A stretch of 64,000 nucleotides of DNA, taken from Pardosa pseudoannulata. Taxonomy: Eukaryota > Arthropoda > Arachnida > Araneae > Lycosidae. The notes below the pieces were generated by a model, which ran no database searches, was not told the DNA's origin, and was given only the letters and a program-made list of their open reading frames with translations. A program made the position numbers and the translations under genes. Positions 25,402-37,671 of the stretch are shown in pieces (position 1 is the first letter of the stretch; every line of letters starts with the position of its first letter). The stretch lies in assembly GCA_032207245.1 (NCBI GenBank), contig CM063504.1, forward strand, positions 19,359,407 through 19,423,406, written 5' to 3'.

Positions 25402-25758
25402 ATGGCAATTCTTTTAACATCTAGCGTGCGAACCAAACCGACTCTAAATGAGCCCCTTTTTTTATCCAAGAAATTCTCGGCTGTTGCCAGTACCTTGGAG
25501 ATTGGCCTAAAAGCATCTCACAATTTGTACCGTCGTATATCAGGAGAATGGAGTGAGAAAGAATACCCTCCAGACGACATGGGGGTGGGCGTAACAATTT
25601 GGGACTGGTACCCCCACGTACGATTTCGCGCTCGCCGAGACGCGATTAAAGAGGAGTCGACAGAACGGAGGCACACCACCAGTCGACGGGCACGAGTGTC
25701 GAGTGATGGGGGCCTAAGAGAGCGTATTCGACCGGAACTGGATGGCGGAACGAAATAA
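25402..25758 (+). CDS. Hypothetical ORF in a CpG-rich island, 118 codons
   Basis: I do not recognise this protein. It is the longest open frame not explained by simple repeats or a transposon. The DNA here is clearly richer in G+C and CpG than its surroundings, especially 25550-25750 (runs such as TTTCGCGCTCGCCGAGACGC). The N-terminal half is mixed, with a TLEIGLKASHNLY stretch. The C-terminal half is highly basic and polar (EESTERRHTTSRRARVSS), with no signal peptide, membrane segment or metal-binding pattern. The start ATG at 25402 is simply the first in frame. It may be a host exon, a promoter-associated CpG-rich region or a chance frame helped by higher GC. Confidence 0.2.
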   Translation: MAILLTSSVRTKPTLNEPLFLSKKFSAVASTLEIGLKASHNLYRRISGEWSEKEYPPDDMGVGVTIWDWYPHVRFRARRDAIKEESTERRHTTSRRARVSSDGGLRERIRPELDGGTK

Positions 25759-25760
25759 AA

Positions 25761-27237
25761 AAAGCGAAGCCCTTGTTACGATGAGATATGCGATCCATCT
25801 TTTTATAGAATAAGCGCAGAATTCGTTCCCACGCTTGTCTTCCATTCCCTAAATGGCATAACTTGCTACCAGTAGCATGCGACGGGGCATTTTAATTCAA
25901 GGCCTGAATCCATCAAGAATTTTGACGTCGTAACCAGCGTTTGAATGCGGGCGTACCCTTTCGATCCTGTTAAGCTCATTATAGTAACGAATCAATAAAG
26001 CGTTAATAGAATGTAAGGCGTTGTTTTCCAACTCCTGTTGCAGGGCTACTAGTACCTATGAGGCATTGACTTCTTTAATTCAATCTGATTTCTTGCTACT
26101 AGCAAGACCAATCATGTTTATAAGGAGTTCCAGAGCAAGCATCTTGATTACTAAGTACACACATCAATGTTTACATGACAAACGGGAAACAAACTGAGCA
26201 AAATAATTCATTTAAAAAGAAATGAGCTGTATTGATAATTTTTACATAATCCCAAATTGCATTTTGTCAAAAATGTGTACTCATTCAAAATAGTCCATCA
26301 TGCAAAATCGGTATTCATTTAAAACAGGAATAGGGAAATACTGACTACATTCTGAGGATCTTGTGCAATATTTTCCTCTTGAGAAATAGTCTCTATTTTA
26401 CTACAGTTGATTTCTTGACCATAATTATACCATTGTGTTATTTTTTATGAGATTCTTCCATAGTATTTCATCCTGTCAACCCACCTACAAAGAAATATAT
26501 TAAGAGAACACTGCGGATAATTTGCTTGGGTTAATGGATTTTTTTAAAAAACTACATAAAGGGAAAGCTAAACTTAAAATTACAAGTTAATTTTCTATTA
26601 TGTAATAAAGTCTTAGGCATTTTTATTTAAAAAATTGAATACTGCATTTTTGTTCTTAGAAAAATGTCTAATTTAGTTTGAAGACCCCGGCTATTGCCAT
26701 TCTAATAAGTTTGATAATCAGACACTGTCTATTATTAATCTACTATTGTTTATACAATAAGTTATAAATATTATTTCTAATTAAGCTAAGTCACTCGTGA
26801 TAGACAGACAGGATACTCTAATACAAGTTGAGAATCAATAAATTTTGTACAAAACCAACAAACCGAAAAAATACGACATTGATGTGAGTTAATAAATTGA
26901 AGTTATTTGGATTAATTTCATATCATATAAAGGGATAATAAATGTTCAGAGGCTTGAAAAATTCGTTCCAGACAGGATTTATTTTACAAGACCCTAAACT
27001 TTAAGACCAAGATCCTTTCTCTAAAGAATGCACCCATTTCAAAGTTTGATTTTTATAAATGGATTAAATTTTTACTTCATATGAAAATGATCCTTTTTTT
27101 TATTCTTTAGATAAATAATTGATTTAATAAGTTTGACATCAGGATCATTCTTAGTACAAGATTCTTGTTCGAATAAACCCTAGAGTAGTCTTAGTTTTAT
27201 AAATTAAGAAAAGTCTTGGCACCTTAACAAAAGTCTC
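25761..27237. other. Spacer; AT-rich from 26160
   Basis: 25761-26060 continues the more balanced composition of the preceding ORF region. After that the DNA is AT-rich. A block at about 27120-27220 (ATAAGTTTGACATCAGGATC...) is repeated at 27945-28035. Confidence 0.45.
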
Positions 27238-27241
27238 TTAA

Positions 27242-27848
27242 ACACTTGGCATGCGGATATACTTCACAGTCAACTTACGCGTGAAGCGGCCGTTTTGAAT
27301 CGCGCGAAAGTTTAGTTATTCAGAAAAATCACAGTAAATCGAAAACTACTTTGTTTTTGTGAACGAAACTTTTTTTTATTTTACACTTTAATACTGTATG
27401 ATTATTTAACAAAAAAAAATATTTTTACGAAATCACAAAAATAAATTATTTTTAAAATTAAACTCCGATAATCTGTCAGCTCATATTTCTTCATCACTAT
27501 CTTTGTCACAATGGCTCATTTTATCAATTTTGTATTCAACAATAAAAAAACCAAGCTTCAAGTTGACAAAACACGACTTGTACATTGGAGCTAGGAATTC
27601 GATTGAAGACGAAATAACGCAACAAAAGACCGAGTAACTTGACAATCATAACTTGTGGAAAGAAAAAATTCAAAGCTTTGCATAGCGACGCAAACACATA
27701 TAATGTCACACATACATATACGTGTTTAGGTGATTTGTGGTGGTTAGCGAGTATTCACCACAAATCTACTAAATACGTATTTTTACTTGACTCGCGCTCC
27801 AGTGACAGACTGCAAAAAACGTAAAAATATGTTGCCCGCATGAAGTGT
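27242..27848. mobile_element. piggyBac-like non-autonomous element
   Basis: The left end follows TTAA (27238-27241) and reads ACACTTGGCATGCGGAT. The inverted right end reads ACACTTCATGCGGGCAA. The right flank AGAA replaces the expected TTAA, so one target copy has mutated. The interior has an exact 11-bp hairpin, GATTTGTGGTG (27732-27742) and CACCACAAATC (27756-27766). The 61-codon ORF at 27639 spans this hairpin and has no known motif. It resembles the 49165-49788 element in the style of its ends. Confidence 0.6.
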
Positions 27849-27857
27849 AGAAGCATG

Positions 27858-28140
27858 GATGCATGAAAGAATACAAAACCCGTATAAGTAAATGTAAATC
27901 CACAATAGTACAGGAACAGATAGAAAATTAAATTGTTACAAATTCGATAAGTTTGACATCAGAATCAATCTTACTTTAAAGTTCTTGTTCGGATAAAACC
28001 CAAAGTAGTCCTAGTTTCAAAAATTAAGAAAATTTTTCAAATTAAAAACAAAGATGCATGAAATAATACAGAACCCGAATAGTAAACGTAAATCCACGGT
28101 AGTATAGGAACAGCACTGATTGAAAAATAAAATTATTACA
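27858..28140. repeat. Tandem duplication with 195-bp offset
   Basis: GATGCATGAAAKAATACARA starts at about 27858 and 28053, and both continue through GTAAATCCACRRTAGTA and AGGAACAG. The segment between the copies (27945-28035) is the second copy of the 27128-27220 block, so two repeat families interleave here. Confidence 0.8.
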
Positions 28141-28538
28141 GTGTATACAGCTAAGATTATAAACTTTAATGAAGTACTATGTTTTATGAATTTTAATATA
28201 GTAATACACACAATGCTGCTAAAGCAATTTCCAGTCAGGTCAAGGAATTCAACTTCGAAAGCCATAACTTTTAAGGATTCTAAAACCTTTTTGTTGCTGC
28301 GGTTGATTTCGTCACTTCTTTTTTTTTATATAATGAGGATTCAAAGAGATCTCTTGTAACAAAATTCCTATTTCATCCGAAGTAATATAAGTAAATTATT
28401 TTGAAGGTTTTATACAGTGCTTATGTAAATGACACGTACATAGCTGATGAAGCCAGATAAAATGTTTATTTATTCATTAAACAACATTCGAGTTTTTCAT
28501 TCAATACCTTAGTTTGCATTAATTATTATTAATTATTA
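28141..28538. other. AT-rich DNA, nothing recognised
   Basis: Overlapping frames of about 80 codons on both strands have no recognised features. Confidence 0.45.
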
Positions 28539-28575
28539 CAACAATAATCAACAATAAAAATGTTGTTTATTGTTG
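28539..28575. repeat. 15-bp hairpin
   Basis: CAACAATAATCAACA and TGTTGTTTATTGTTG pair with one mismatch around the loop ATAAAAA. Confidence 0.8.
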
Positions 28576-28775
28576 CTTTATGTTCTCGAACATTCTAGAT
28601 CTTTCTTTAATATGTAAATTAGTTATTTCTCGAATATTCTGTTTGGGTATAAAAGCTGATACCCACTAGTTGTAGGCAACTTTTCGATCTTGTAAAGTTG
28701 CGAGTTGCTACTCAGGTTCAATAAATTCGTCTGTTAAGTTAAACGGTGTGTTCATTTGAATCTTCATTCGAATCA
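28576..28775 (+). promoter_or_regulatory. Promoter-like / possible solo LTR
   Basis: A clear TATA box, GGGTATAAAAGC near 28647, is followed by ACTCAGTT-like sequence and then TTCAATAAATTCG near 28718 as a possible poly-A signal. Order and spacing fit a Ty3-type LTR. CTCGAACATTCTAGA upstream contains a heat-shock-element-like GAACATTCTAGA pattern. No paired LTR or target duplication was found. Confidence 0.35.
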
Positions 28776-29082
28776 ATTTATAGTATTTAATATATAAACC
28801 CATTAATACCTAGCGTCACTTTTTAGGGATAGCTAAAATATAGTTTATACATTTTTTTTAAATATTTTATTGGACCCAGCTTTGCTTTTCACCAACGGAA
28901 GTTGACAGTGATGTAACTACAATGTTTTTCAGGACAGAGACTGAACTGAGCTCTCCCAGACATTTTACTAATTTTAACTAAAAATAAAGCATAAATTTAG
29001 AAAAAAAATTTATATAAAATTCAATATTAATATTAATTATTAATAATTACATGAAACATTATATAAAATTTAATATATATAT
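28776..29082. other. AT-rich spacer
   Basis: No gene. The last 8 bases, ATATATAT (29075-29082), form the left target copy of the hAT element. Confidence 0.5.
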
Positions 29083-30420
<1,338 letters not shown>

Positions 30421-31138
30421 AAAGTTTCACAATGCTAGACTTGTGTTTCTTATGGAGCCTCAAATGCATTTAGATTAGGAATTCATTTTGCCCATTAAGT
30501 TCGGGTAAACTAAAAAATAGGGGTTAATTTTTAGTGTAATTGGTAAAATATATTTCATTCATTACATATATGTGTGTATGTATAAAAGCCCATGCACATC
30601 CTTGTGTAATATGTTTCAGTAAATGTGTACAAAACTTTGCAGCAAAAATACTAAAATTGAGAAAATAAATAGAAATTTTAAAAATTAAATAAAATCAAAA
30701 TTAAATGGTTGAGTATGCAGTTTTTTTAAAAAATATTTTTTAATATGTGTTTTTATTTCATAGGTAAAAGGTAATCGGTTAAATAACAGAATTACGAGAA
30801 GGGATAGAACACGTCGTGTCTCCCCTCTAGTTGCTGCTCTGCCAAAACTGTCTTTTAAAGCTCATTAAAAAAAATTACATTGATTTTTGTGTATGTTCCA
30901 AATATACAGCACGATGACACAAAGTGTTTGATACCTTGCAACAGATCGTTTACCCTTACGGGTGTAAGGCGTTGTCGATGCCACGTTGAAGAATTCTTTC
31001 AATGTTGTATGATATCCACGAGGTGTATTTTTCTCCTGATTCTGTACCTTTCACTCACCTAAATCCTTCATGCTAGAATACACCTAGACCTACAAATGTA
31101 AACTGTAGCTATACGGCTAGATGCTTAGTACGCCAACC
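30421..31138. other. AT-rich spacer, nothing recognised
   Basis: The ORF at 30880-31062 has no recognised features. Confidence 0.45.
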
Positions 31139-31930
31139 TTGCTTGAACCCGACGCCTTAATTCTAGCACGCTGGACACTAAGCCATCGCAGGTCCAATCT
31201 TCTTCAACAGCACTACAGCCTGGTGCAGACCAAGGCTTTCTCTGATCTCAAGTTCCATACTAAAGGTTAAATAGTGAATTGTCGCCTGCTTTGCTTGAAC
31301 CAGACACCTTTTGAATCAATCCTAGCACGCTGACACTAAGCCATCGCAGGCCCCGTCTTCTTCAACAGCACTACAGCCTGGTGGAAGCCAAGGCTTTCTC
31401 TGTCTGATCGCAGGCCCCATATAAACAGTTAAATAGTGAATTGTCGCCTGCTTTGCTTGAACCAGACACCTTTTGAATCAATCCTAGCACGCTGACACTA
31501 AGCCATCGCAGGCCCCGTCTTCTTCAACAGTACTATAGCCTGGTGGAGGCCAAGGCTTTCTCTGTCTGATTGCAGGCCCATACAAACGGTTAAATAGTGA
31601 ATTTTCGCCTGCTTTGCTTGAACCCGACACCTTTTGAATCAATCCTAGCAAGCTGGACAGTAAGCCATCGCAGGCCCCATCTTCTTCAACAGCACTATAG
31701 CCTGGTGGAGGCCAAAGCTTTCTTTGTCTGATTGCAGGCCCCATACAAACGGTTAAATAGTAAATTGTCGCCTGCCTTGCTTGAATCCGACACCTTTTGA
31801 ATGAATCCTAGCACGCTGGACACTAAGCCATCGCAGGCCCCGTCTTCTTCAACAGCACTACAGCCTGGTGGAGGCCAAAGCTTTCTTTGTCTGATTGCAG
31901 GCCCCATACAAACGGTTAAATAGTAAATTG
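31139..31930 (-). repeat. Five-copy tandem array (about 161 bp) with tRNA-like boxes
   Basis: Units start at GCTTGAAYCC/CAGAC near 31141, 31293, 31455, 31616 and 31779 (152-163 bp). On the minus strand each unit carries GCGATGGCTTAGTGTCCAGC, resembling a tRNA A-box/D-arm region. About 40 nt later comes GGTGTCGGGTTCAAGC, resembling a T-arm/B box. The first unit is the most diverged. Open frames on the minus strand (31484-31934) repeat RQRKLWPPPGYSAVEEDGAC, but unit lengths not divisible by 3 shift the frame between copies, which argues against protein function. The array is much less AT-rich than the flanks. Confidence 0.85.
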
Positions 31931-32690
31931 CCAAATACAGCCCATAAAGTTCGTAGTGCTGTGATTCTATGTCATTATCTTTTCAAATTCACCATATATA
32001 CATTAATTACGGCTTATATAGCAATAAACATGAGTATTTGTATTTCTGTATGTGATTAATCATAATATTAAATTAATTAGTTACAGTTCTATAATTTAAT
32101 TATACTCAGAATATAATAAATAAGTATTATAATTAATGAACGTAGTTTTACAACAGTAGTCGAGTGACAAGTAATGTAATGCCATAAATCTTCCCTTTCT
32201 ATTCTTATTAAAATATGAGAAGGTTGAAATTTAATTTCATCCTTTTATTCTTTTTCGAAAATCATAAAAATACGAAAGGCAGAGAGACGCTTATATTTGA
32301 AATATAAATCTCGTGTGTGATTTTTCTTGTTCCGTGTCAATCAGGAATCCTTATAAATAATCTCTTCCCAAAATGTGCAGAGCATAGGAAAGATATATGA
32401 GATGACATTATTAATTTCGAAAATAAGGGTTGACAGAATTATATTGAATCTATTGGCATTTATTTATTGACTTTTAAGTTAGAATGTCTGATAAATGATG
32501 TTCAAAAGAAAAAAAATCAAGCATTCATTTTTTGATATAAACGATGATAATTAATGAACCGCTTCAAGATTTTTTTAATGTATTAGAATTTCTTTCAAAC
32601 AGTATTCATATTTTTTGCCTGGGGAATTTATTAATTTCGCATAGTGAAAGTGTATTTTGAAAAAAAAAATATTGTAATTGAACGAATATT
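31931..32690. other. AT-rich DNA, nothing recognised
   Basis: No coding sign or clear repeat noted. Confidence 0.45.
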
Positions 32691-33344
32691 TTCCCATTAC
32701 TGACTTCAAAGTTAATTAATTTGGCTTTATTTGATCTAACATGATGTAAATTTTTAATATTGTATAGTACCTAAAAATAGATACATTTTCATTTTGTTGT
32801 ATTTGCTGTGAAATACAGTGCAAATTATCTAAAAAGTTGCCTTTTATTAAAATTATCTAATGAAAGTTGAAATAAATGTCCGCATTCTATACATTTAATA
32901 GTTTGAAAAAACCTAGAGGATTTCTAGGAGTTAATCTAGTAAATATCCAGTGGAATGACAAGTTGAGTAGTACTAACTCAAAATTAATTATGTTCTTTCA
33001 TTAACTCCAACACGATCTAAATTGCTGATAATGTGAGAGTACCTAAAAATAATCAAATATTTATTTCCAAAAAATTTTCTGTAAAATGAAATTTCAGGAA
33101 ATATCTAATATCTATCTGCGAATGTAACTTTCTGGATTTAGCTCGCAAACATTTAAAAAATATTCCGCTTAAACTTTTAATTATTTTATTTTTTATTGAT
33201 TTTAGCGCAATCTAAATTGTTGATAATGCATGGTTCCTGAAAATTTTAATTTATTTAAATTACCGTAAAATGGGATTTAATTGGGACAATGCCTAATAAA
33301 ACTTGATGTAAATTACTGAATTTAATAGTTTTAGTAAACATTTT

Positions 33345-33346
<2 letters not shown>
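32691..33346. repeat. Degenerate satellite-like units (about 200-270 bp)
   Basis: Three diverged units share GATCTAAATTGCTGATAATG and AGTACCTAAAAATA (near 32745, 33011 and 33209), with AGTACTAACTCAAAATTAAT upstream of the middle one. Related units occur again at 35865-36130. Confidence 0.65.

Positions 33347-33390
<44 letters not shown>
33347..33390. repeat. (TA)n microsatellite
   Basis: Pure TA tract of about 44 bp. Confidence 0.97.
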
Positions 33391-33393
<3 letters not shown>

Positions 33394-33813
33394 AGGAAAA
33401 TTCTCAGGGATTTTCAAAACTTGAATCAAGGGTAAAAATTTCCGCGTCATTTTCCATTCCCCTTTTTAACCCCTAACCTAAATTGACCACTGGGGCTACA
33501 GGTTACGCCCTCAGAGAAGGTTCCTGGCCAATTATAAACCTACATGGCCCTAGCGGACAATTTAGGAAATTTCCAAATAAAAAGGAGATACACGGTAGCG
33601 GAGACAGATTTTTCTAGAGATATTTTCCCACAGATGTTGACCCAGGTGTTACTTGTCTTGTACATAGAACTTCATGCTAGCTGACCATTCAGTTTGTCCC
33701 TATGATGAAGTGGGAACCCGTCCTTCAAAGTTATCCTAATAAAGGTCTTTAGCTGAAACGGTATCATTTTTATGGCCATGACTGCAACCCCCCATCGAGA
33801 AGTCAGTCTCATT

Positions 33814-33816
<3 letters not shown>
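33391..33816. other. Sequence-complex block between two (TA)n tracts
   Basis: Balanced composition (for example ACCACTGGGGCTACAGGTTA near 33486), bounded on both sides by (TA)n. The 76-codon ORF on the minus strand (33672-33902) runs into the TA tract and is not credible in full. Origin unknown; it could be an unrecognised transposon. Confidence 0.35.

Positions 33817-33885
<69 letters not shown>
33817..33885. repeat. (TA)n microsatellite
   Basis: Pure TA tract of about 69 bp. Confidence 0.97.
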
Positions 33886-33888
<3 letters not shown>

Positions 33889-34183
33889 AGGTTTGAAGAC
33901 ATAAAATTAATAATATGGGGTTAAAGGCAGAATACGCAGTGCACTCTTTAATGCAGGCGCATGAATCACTAATAATTCCACATAAAAGCGCTTAGTCTTC
34001 AAAAAGGGTTGCTGTATGTACCTTGGCCAAATGTAGTTTCTTTGTTAGAGTGTGGACGATAGCCACTCGAAGCCATGTTTGATGTTTGACTGTTAATCTG
34101 TGCAATAGTCAGGAGTAAAGGCATTATCGAGACATCCTCGGCTCGTTGACTTCTCAGAGTATATTATATAATAATATATGATA

Positions 34184-34187
<4 letters not shown>
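33886..34187. other. Spacer between (TA)n tracts
   Basis: Moderately complex sequence with no recognised features. Confidence 0.4.
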
Positions 34188-34268
<81 letters not shown>

Positions 34269-34338
34269 TATTATATATATACATATATATACATATATAT
34301 ATATATATACATATACATATACATATATATATATATAA

Positions 34339-34396
<58 letters not shown>
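34188..34396. repeat. Compound (TA)n/(TATACA)n microsatellite
   Basis: TA tract with interruptions TTATAT, ATAAATA and CATATACATATA. Frames through it give only Tyr/Ile/His repeats. Confidence 0.97.
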
Positions 34397-34399
<3 letters not shown>

Positions 34400-34747
34400 T
34401 TCTGTGTGTGAGGTTTAAAAATGGGGGTTAAGAATTAAGCGAGTTATAATTAAAAATAGTTACAACTCATTAACAATAACGTAATAGGAGAAAGACACAC
34501 ATTTGAGCTGAACTGTACAGAGGGAAGAAGCCAACGCGGAAATAGACATAGGAATTTTGCTTAGGGTAGCAACGCCAAAAGAGTCAGTTCTGAGCGGGAA
34601 ATAGGGCTGATATCATCTTCCACATGCTTGTCGTGGCAAAGTATAAGAATAAAGGATATAGAAATGGCATAGCTATGGATAGAAGGATTACAATAAAGAA
34701 GTTTTTATATATGAAATCAAATGTGTCTTCCATGCCTTAACCACTTC
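34397..34747. other. Spacer between (TA)n tracts
   Basis: No recognised features. Confidence 0.4.
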
Positions 34748-34789
34748 ATATATATATATGTAGATATATACATATATATATCTTTATAT

Positions 34790-34848
<59 letters not shown>
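34748..34848. repeat. (TA)n microsatellite with CATATA interruptions
   Basis: TA tract. Its last 8 bases (34841-34848) act as the left target copy for the adjacent hAT-like element. Confidence 0.95.
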
Positions 34849-34850
<2 letters not shown>

Positions 34851-35238
34851 GGGCCAGTTCTGGGCTATTAGCAGCCTGCGTTCAATACAGTACTTTAGTG
34901 TTCACATAGTTTTTAAAAAGGGACAGGAAGGACTTTTCTAAAAAAGGAAACTTTTTATTAAATGAGAGGGCACTTTTCAGAATGAAAAGGCATTTTCTAA
35001 ATTTTTAATTGAATTCAGAATTTATATAAATTTGAAAAGGAAGAAAATGGGCACGGCGCTGCGTCCATCAAACACTGCAAAATGTCAACACTACAATATT
35101 TAGTCACCCCTTATTTCTGCCTGCAAGATAGTACTTGGCCGACCCTATCAATACATATACATAGAAGATATCCAATAGGCCGCCCTAGAAATTTGGGCGC
35201 CTACGTGCATGCACTCACTGCCCACACTACTAACCCTG
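34849..35238. mobile_element. hAT-like MITE, 390 bp
   Basis: The left end CAGGGCCAGTTCTGGGCT and the inverted right end CAGGGTTAGTAGTGTGGGC are imperfect TIRs of the CAGGG type common in hAT elements. Flanks TATATATT (34841-34848) and TGTATATG (35239-35246) differ at two positions, compatible with an old 8-bp duplication. The right half contains CCCTAGAAATTTGGGCGCC, a pattern I associate with this MITE type. The ORF at 35082-35276 crosses the element end and is not a gene. Confidence 0.65.
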
Positions 35239-35864
35239 TGTATATGAATGTATATATAACAGTAGAATGGGCGTGAGATTATTTGATGAAATATATAATG
35301 AGCTTAACAACTATTTCTTCATCACTTCCCCTTTCAAGAAATTTCTGGTTTTATAATAATTGTATTTATGTGTGTATCTATTACTGAAATGTTTTTTATT
35401 TATTTTTCTCTAATTTTTCATTATAGTTAAATAACATGTTCAGTCTATTTCTTGTAATTAAATTTAATTCAGTTTGTAATCTTCAATTTAAGACTTCCTG
35501 TTTTGTTGTAAATGTTATAATGTGATAATCGAACACATTGTTTTATCAATAATTATTATATATATTGGAAATGTTTTAAATTAATGTTGTATCAAAGTGT
35601 TATGGGTTATATTGTTTGAAACTGTGTTCGTTCTATGTAAATAATTAGCACGTTTCTGCGTCAACACTGAAATTAAAATTGCAACTACTTGTAGCCAAAA
35701 AATGTGTGATAGTTTTAATTCAGTTTCATAATGGTCATAGTCCTGATACTAGCTTCTGGTGAAGTCCGTTTTCTCGTCCCTCCTTGCCTTTCTATAGTCA
35801 TAACCATAAGCTTTCTGCAAAGGGTATGAGCCTGTTTCCTATTTACTCGTACTTACTTGTTAAT
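35239..35864. other. AT-rich DNA, nothing recognised
   Basis: No repeat or coding sign noted. Confidence 0.45.
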
Positions 35865-36130
35865 TATTTTTCTATTAATGCTAAATTGACAATAATGTAT
35901 AATTTCTAAAAAAAATCATGTTCTTAAGTTTATTGTAAAATTCGGTTATGTAGAAAAATGCGTAATAAAATTTGAAGTAAATTTAATGCATTTACTATTT
36001 TGAAAATATTATAGTTTAAACAAGTTAAGTACTGCTGACTGAAAGTTAATTATTTCTCTTTATTAATTATTACTTGACTAAACTTCTGATAATATAACCC
36101 AAAGTTCCTAAAATTTACTGTAAAAAATAA
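35865..36130. repeat. Further units of the 32691-33346 degenerate satellite
   Basis: AGTACTGCTGACTGAAAGTT...AATTATTTCTCTTTATTAA and CTAAACTTCTGATAATATAA...AGTTCCTAAAATTTACTGTA align with landmarks of 32691-33346. The intervening 2.5 kb of (TA)n-rich DNA may have been inserted into one original array. Confidence 0.55.
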
Positions 36131-36956
36131 TTGAACAGTGTAAGTTTATTTGAACTAATTTTGACAAATTGCAAGACAAAACTAAGAAAAGACGAAGTAA
36201 ATTTACATTGTAAGGGAAATAAAATTTTAAAAATGATAATTTAGAGAGGGGGTGCACTAAGACACGGGAATGGTAACCTTCATCAAACAATGAAATAATA
36301 TGTACCATCAACTCTGTTCTTGCGAATTTTAGCAGATAAAGCGAGTACGAATTTGTAAGTCAATTTATGTACTGATTTTTAATTTCATTGTAGAAAAATT
36401 AGACAGCTATGATTTTTTTTTCAAAAAGCTTTCGTGGGCCGCAAAATTTGTCTCGCAAAATTTGCTTTTATTTCTTCCTTTATATAAAATTTATATGGAA
36501 GCAAAGCTGGATATCAATTACCGATTCTCATTTCAGTTAAATGCTACTTATATGACAATTATTTAAAACGCTTCAATTTTTTAGCAACTATTTTCGCCGT
36601 TTTACGGTATTAAACTCTCTGAAACTCAAGCAAATACATTGCGATATTCAAAAGTATATCCATTTTAATAAGAAAAGCACTAGCAGAAAATCTCCAAAAT
36701 TTTTAATAAGAAATAGATAAAAGTAATGCACCTAACACATTTCAAAACTACTAATTCGACACAAAAATCGTCAAACTAGAAAATATTATTTTTAAAAGTT
36801 TAAAATGAGGGTGTATGGTTAAAGGCAGGTTTTAGTGCAGTAAAATAATCATTTATTCGAAAATTATCTTTTGATAATAAAGCGTATAATTAACTTTTTT
36901 TTAAACAAAAAATTATTTTTGGTCAAAATTTTTCACACCAAAGGTCCTTTGTCCCC
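36131..36956. other. AT-rich DNA, nothing recognised
   Basis: No repeat or coding sign noted. Confidence 0.45.
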
Positions 36957-37671
36957 TTAACCCCTTAATGATCACCTACATAAATTCTTTGGAATTTAAT
37001 GAAATTACTTTATAAATATTATTTATAAACCTTATAAAAGCAAAATGTTTAAAAAAATTTTTTACAATTTTTAGAGGGGTTTGTTTTACAGGATACCATA
37101 GGAGGGATTGAAGAAGGTTAACTGATAAATCCATCCCCTTTTACAGAGTGAACACAATGCTTTTTAAAATTTTAATTATACTGGAAGAGCAATAAATAAG
37201 TGTTCTTAAGTATAATAAATAAATAGTTCAACAATTTATAAGTGTTGTTTGAATAGATATTTTTGTTCGGGGTCATAAGAGAAAAAAAAATCGAATTACT
37301 AACTTTCTAGGTACAGCAAGTATAAGTATATATTTCAAAAGAAAATTAAATTAAATACAGTACTATCATCTATTGTAAGTTTTAAATGTCAAAAACAGAA
37401 AAAAACCATTCAAATTTCTCCAAAAATTGCCGAACGATGGCCGAATGGTCAGGGTACTTGCCTTCGGAACCGGAGTTCGTGGGTTCGAATCCCACAGTGG
37501 CATGGATGTTCGTAGCCGTTCGGAATAGGCTTTAAACAGTAGGTCCTGGTCTCATTAGCCCTCGTGCTGCAAAGAGTAGACCGTAACGCACCAAACCAAT
37601 CTCCAAAAATTAGAGAAAAAAATGATTAACAAAAGGTTTCGCTGTGAAACCACTGTCTGCTAAAGGGTTAA
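36957..37671. mobile_element. Possible TTAA-flanked element containing a SINE
   Basis: TTAACCCCTTAATGATCACC begins at 36957. The inverted sequence ending at 37671 reads TTAACCCTTTAGCAGACAGT. Only the outer 11 bases agree (two mismatches at most), so this may be two unrelated ends. If real, the SINE at 37429 inserted into it. Confidence 0.3.
37429..37599 (+). mobile_element. tRNA-derived SINE with 12-bp TSD
   Basis: Same family as 7067-7243. The head is GATGGCCGAATGGTCAGGG, the B box GGGTTCGAATCCC lies near 37482-37494, the body is GTAGCCGTTCGGAATAGGC and the tail CACCAAACCAA. The target duplication TCTCCAAAAATT lies at 37417-37428 and 37600-37611. It is full length, and the short tail has a single CCAAACC. 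Confidence 0.9.

Noticed and set aside
31484..31934. Repeated Pro/Trp-containing peptides on the minus strand
   Set aside because: Unit lengths of 161-163 bp shift the frame between copies, so no continuous repeat protein exists.
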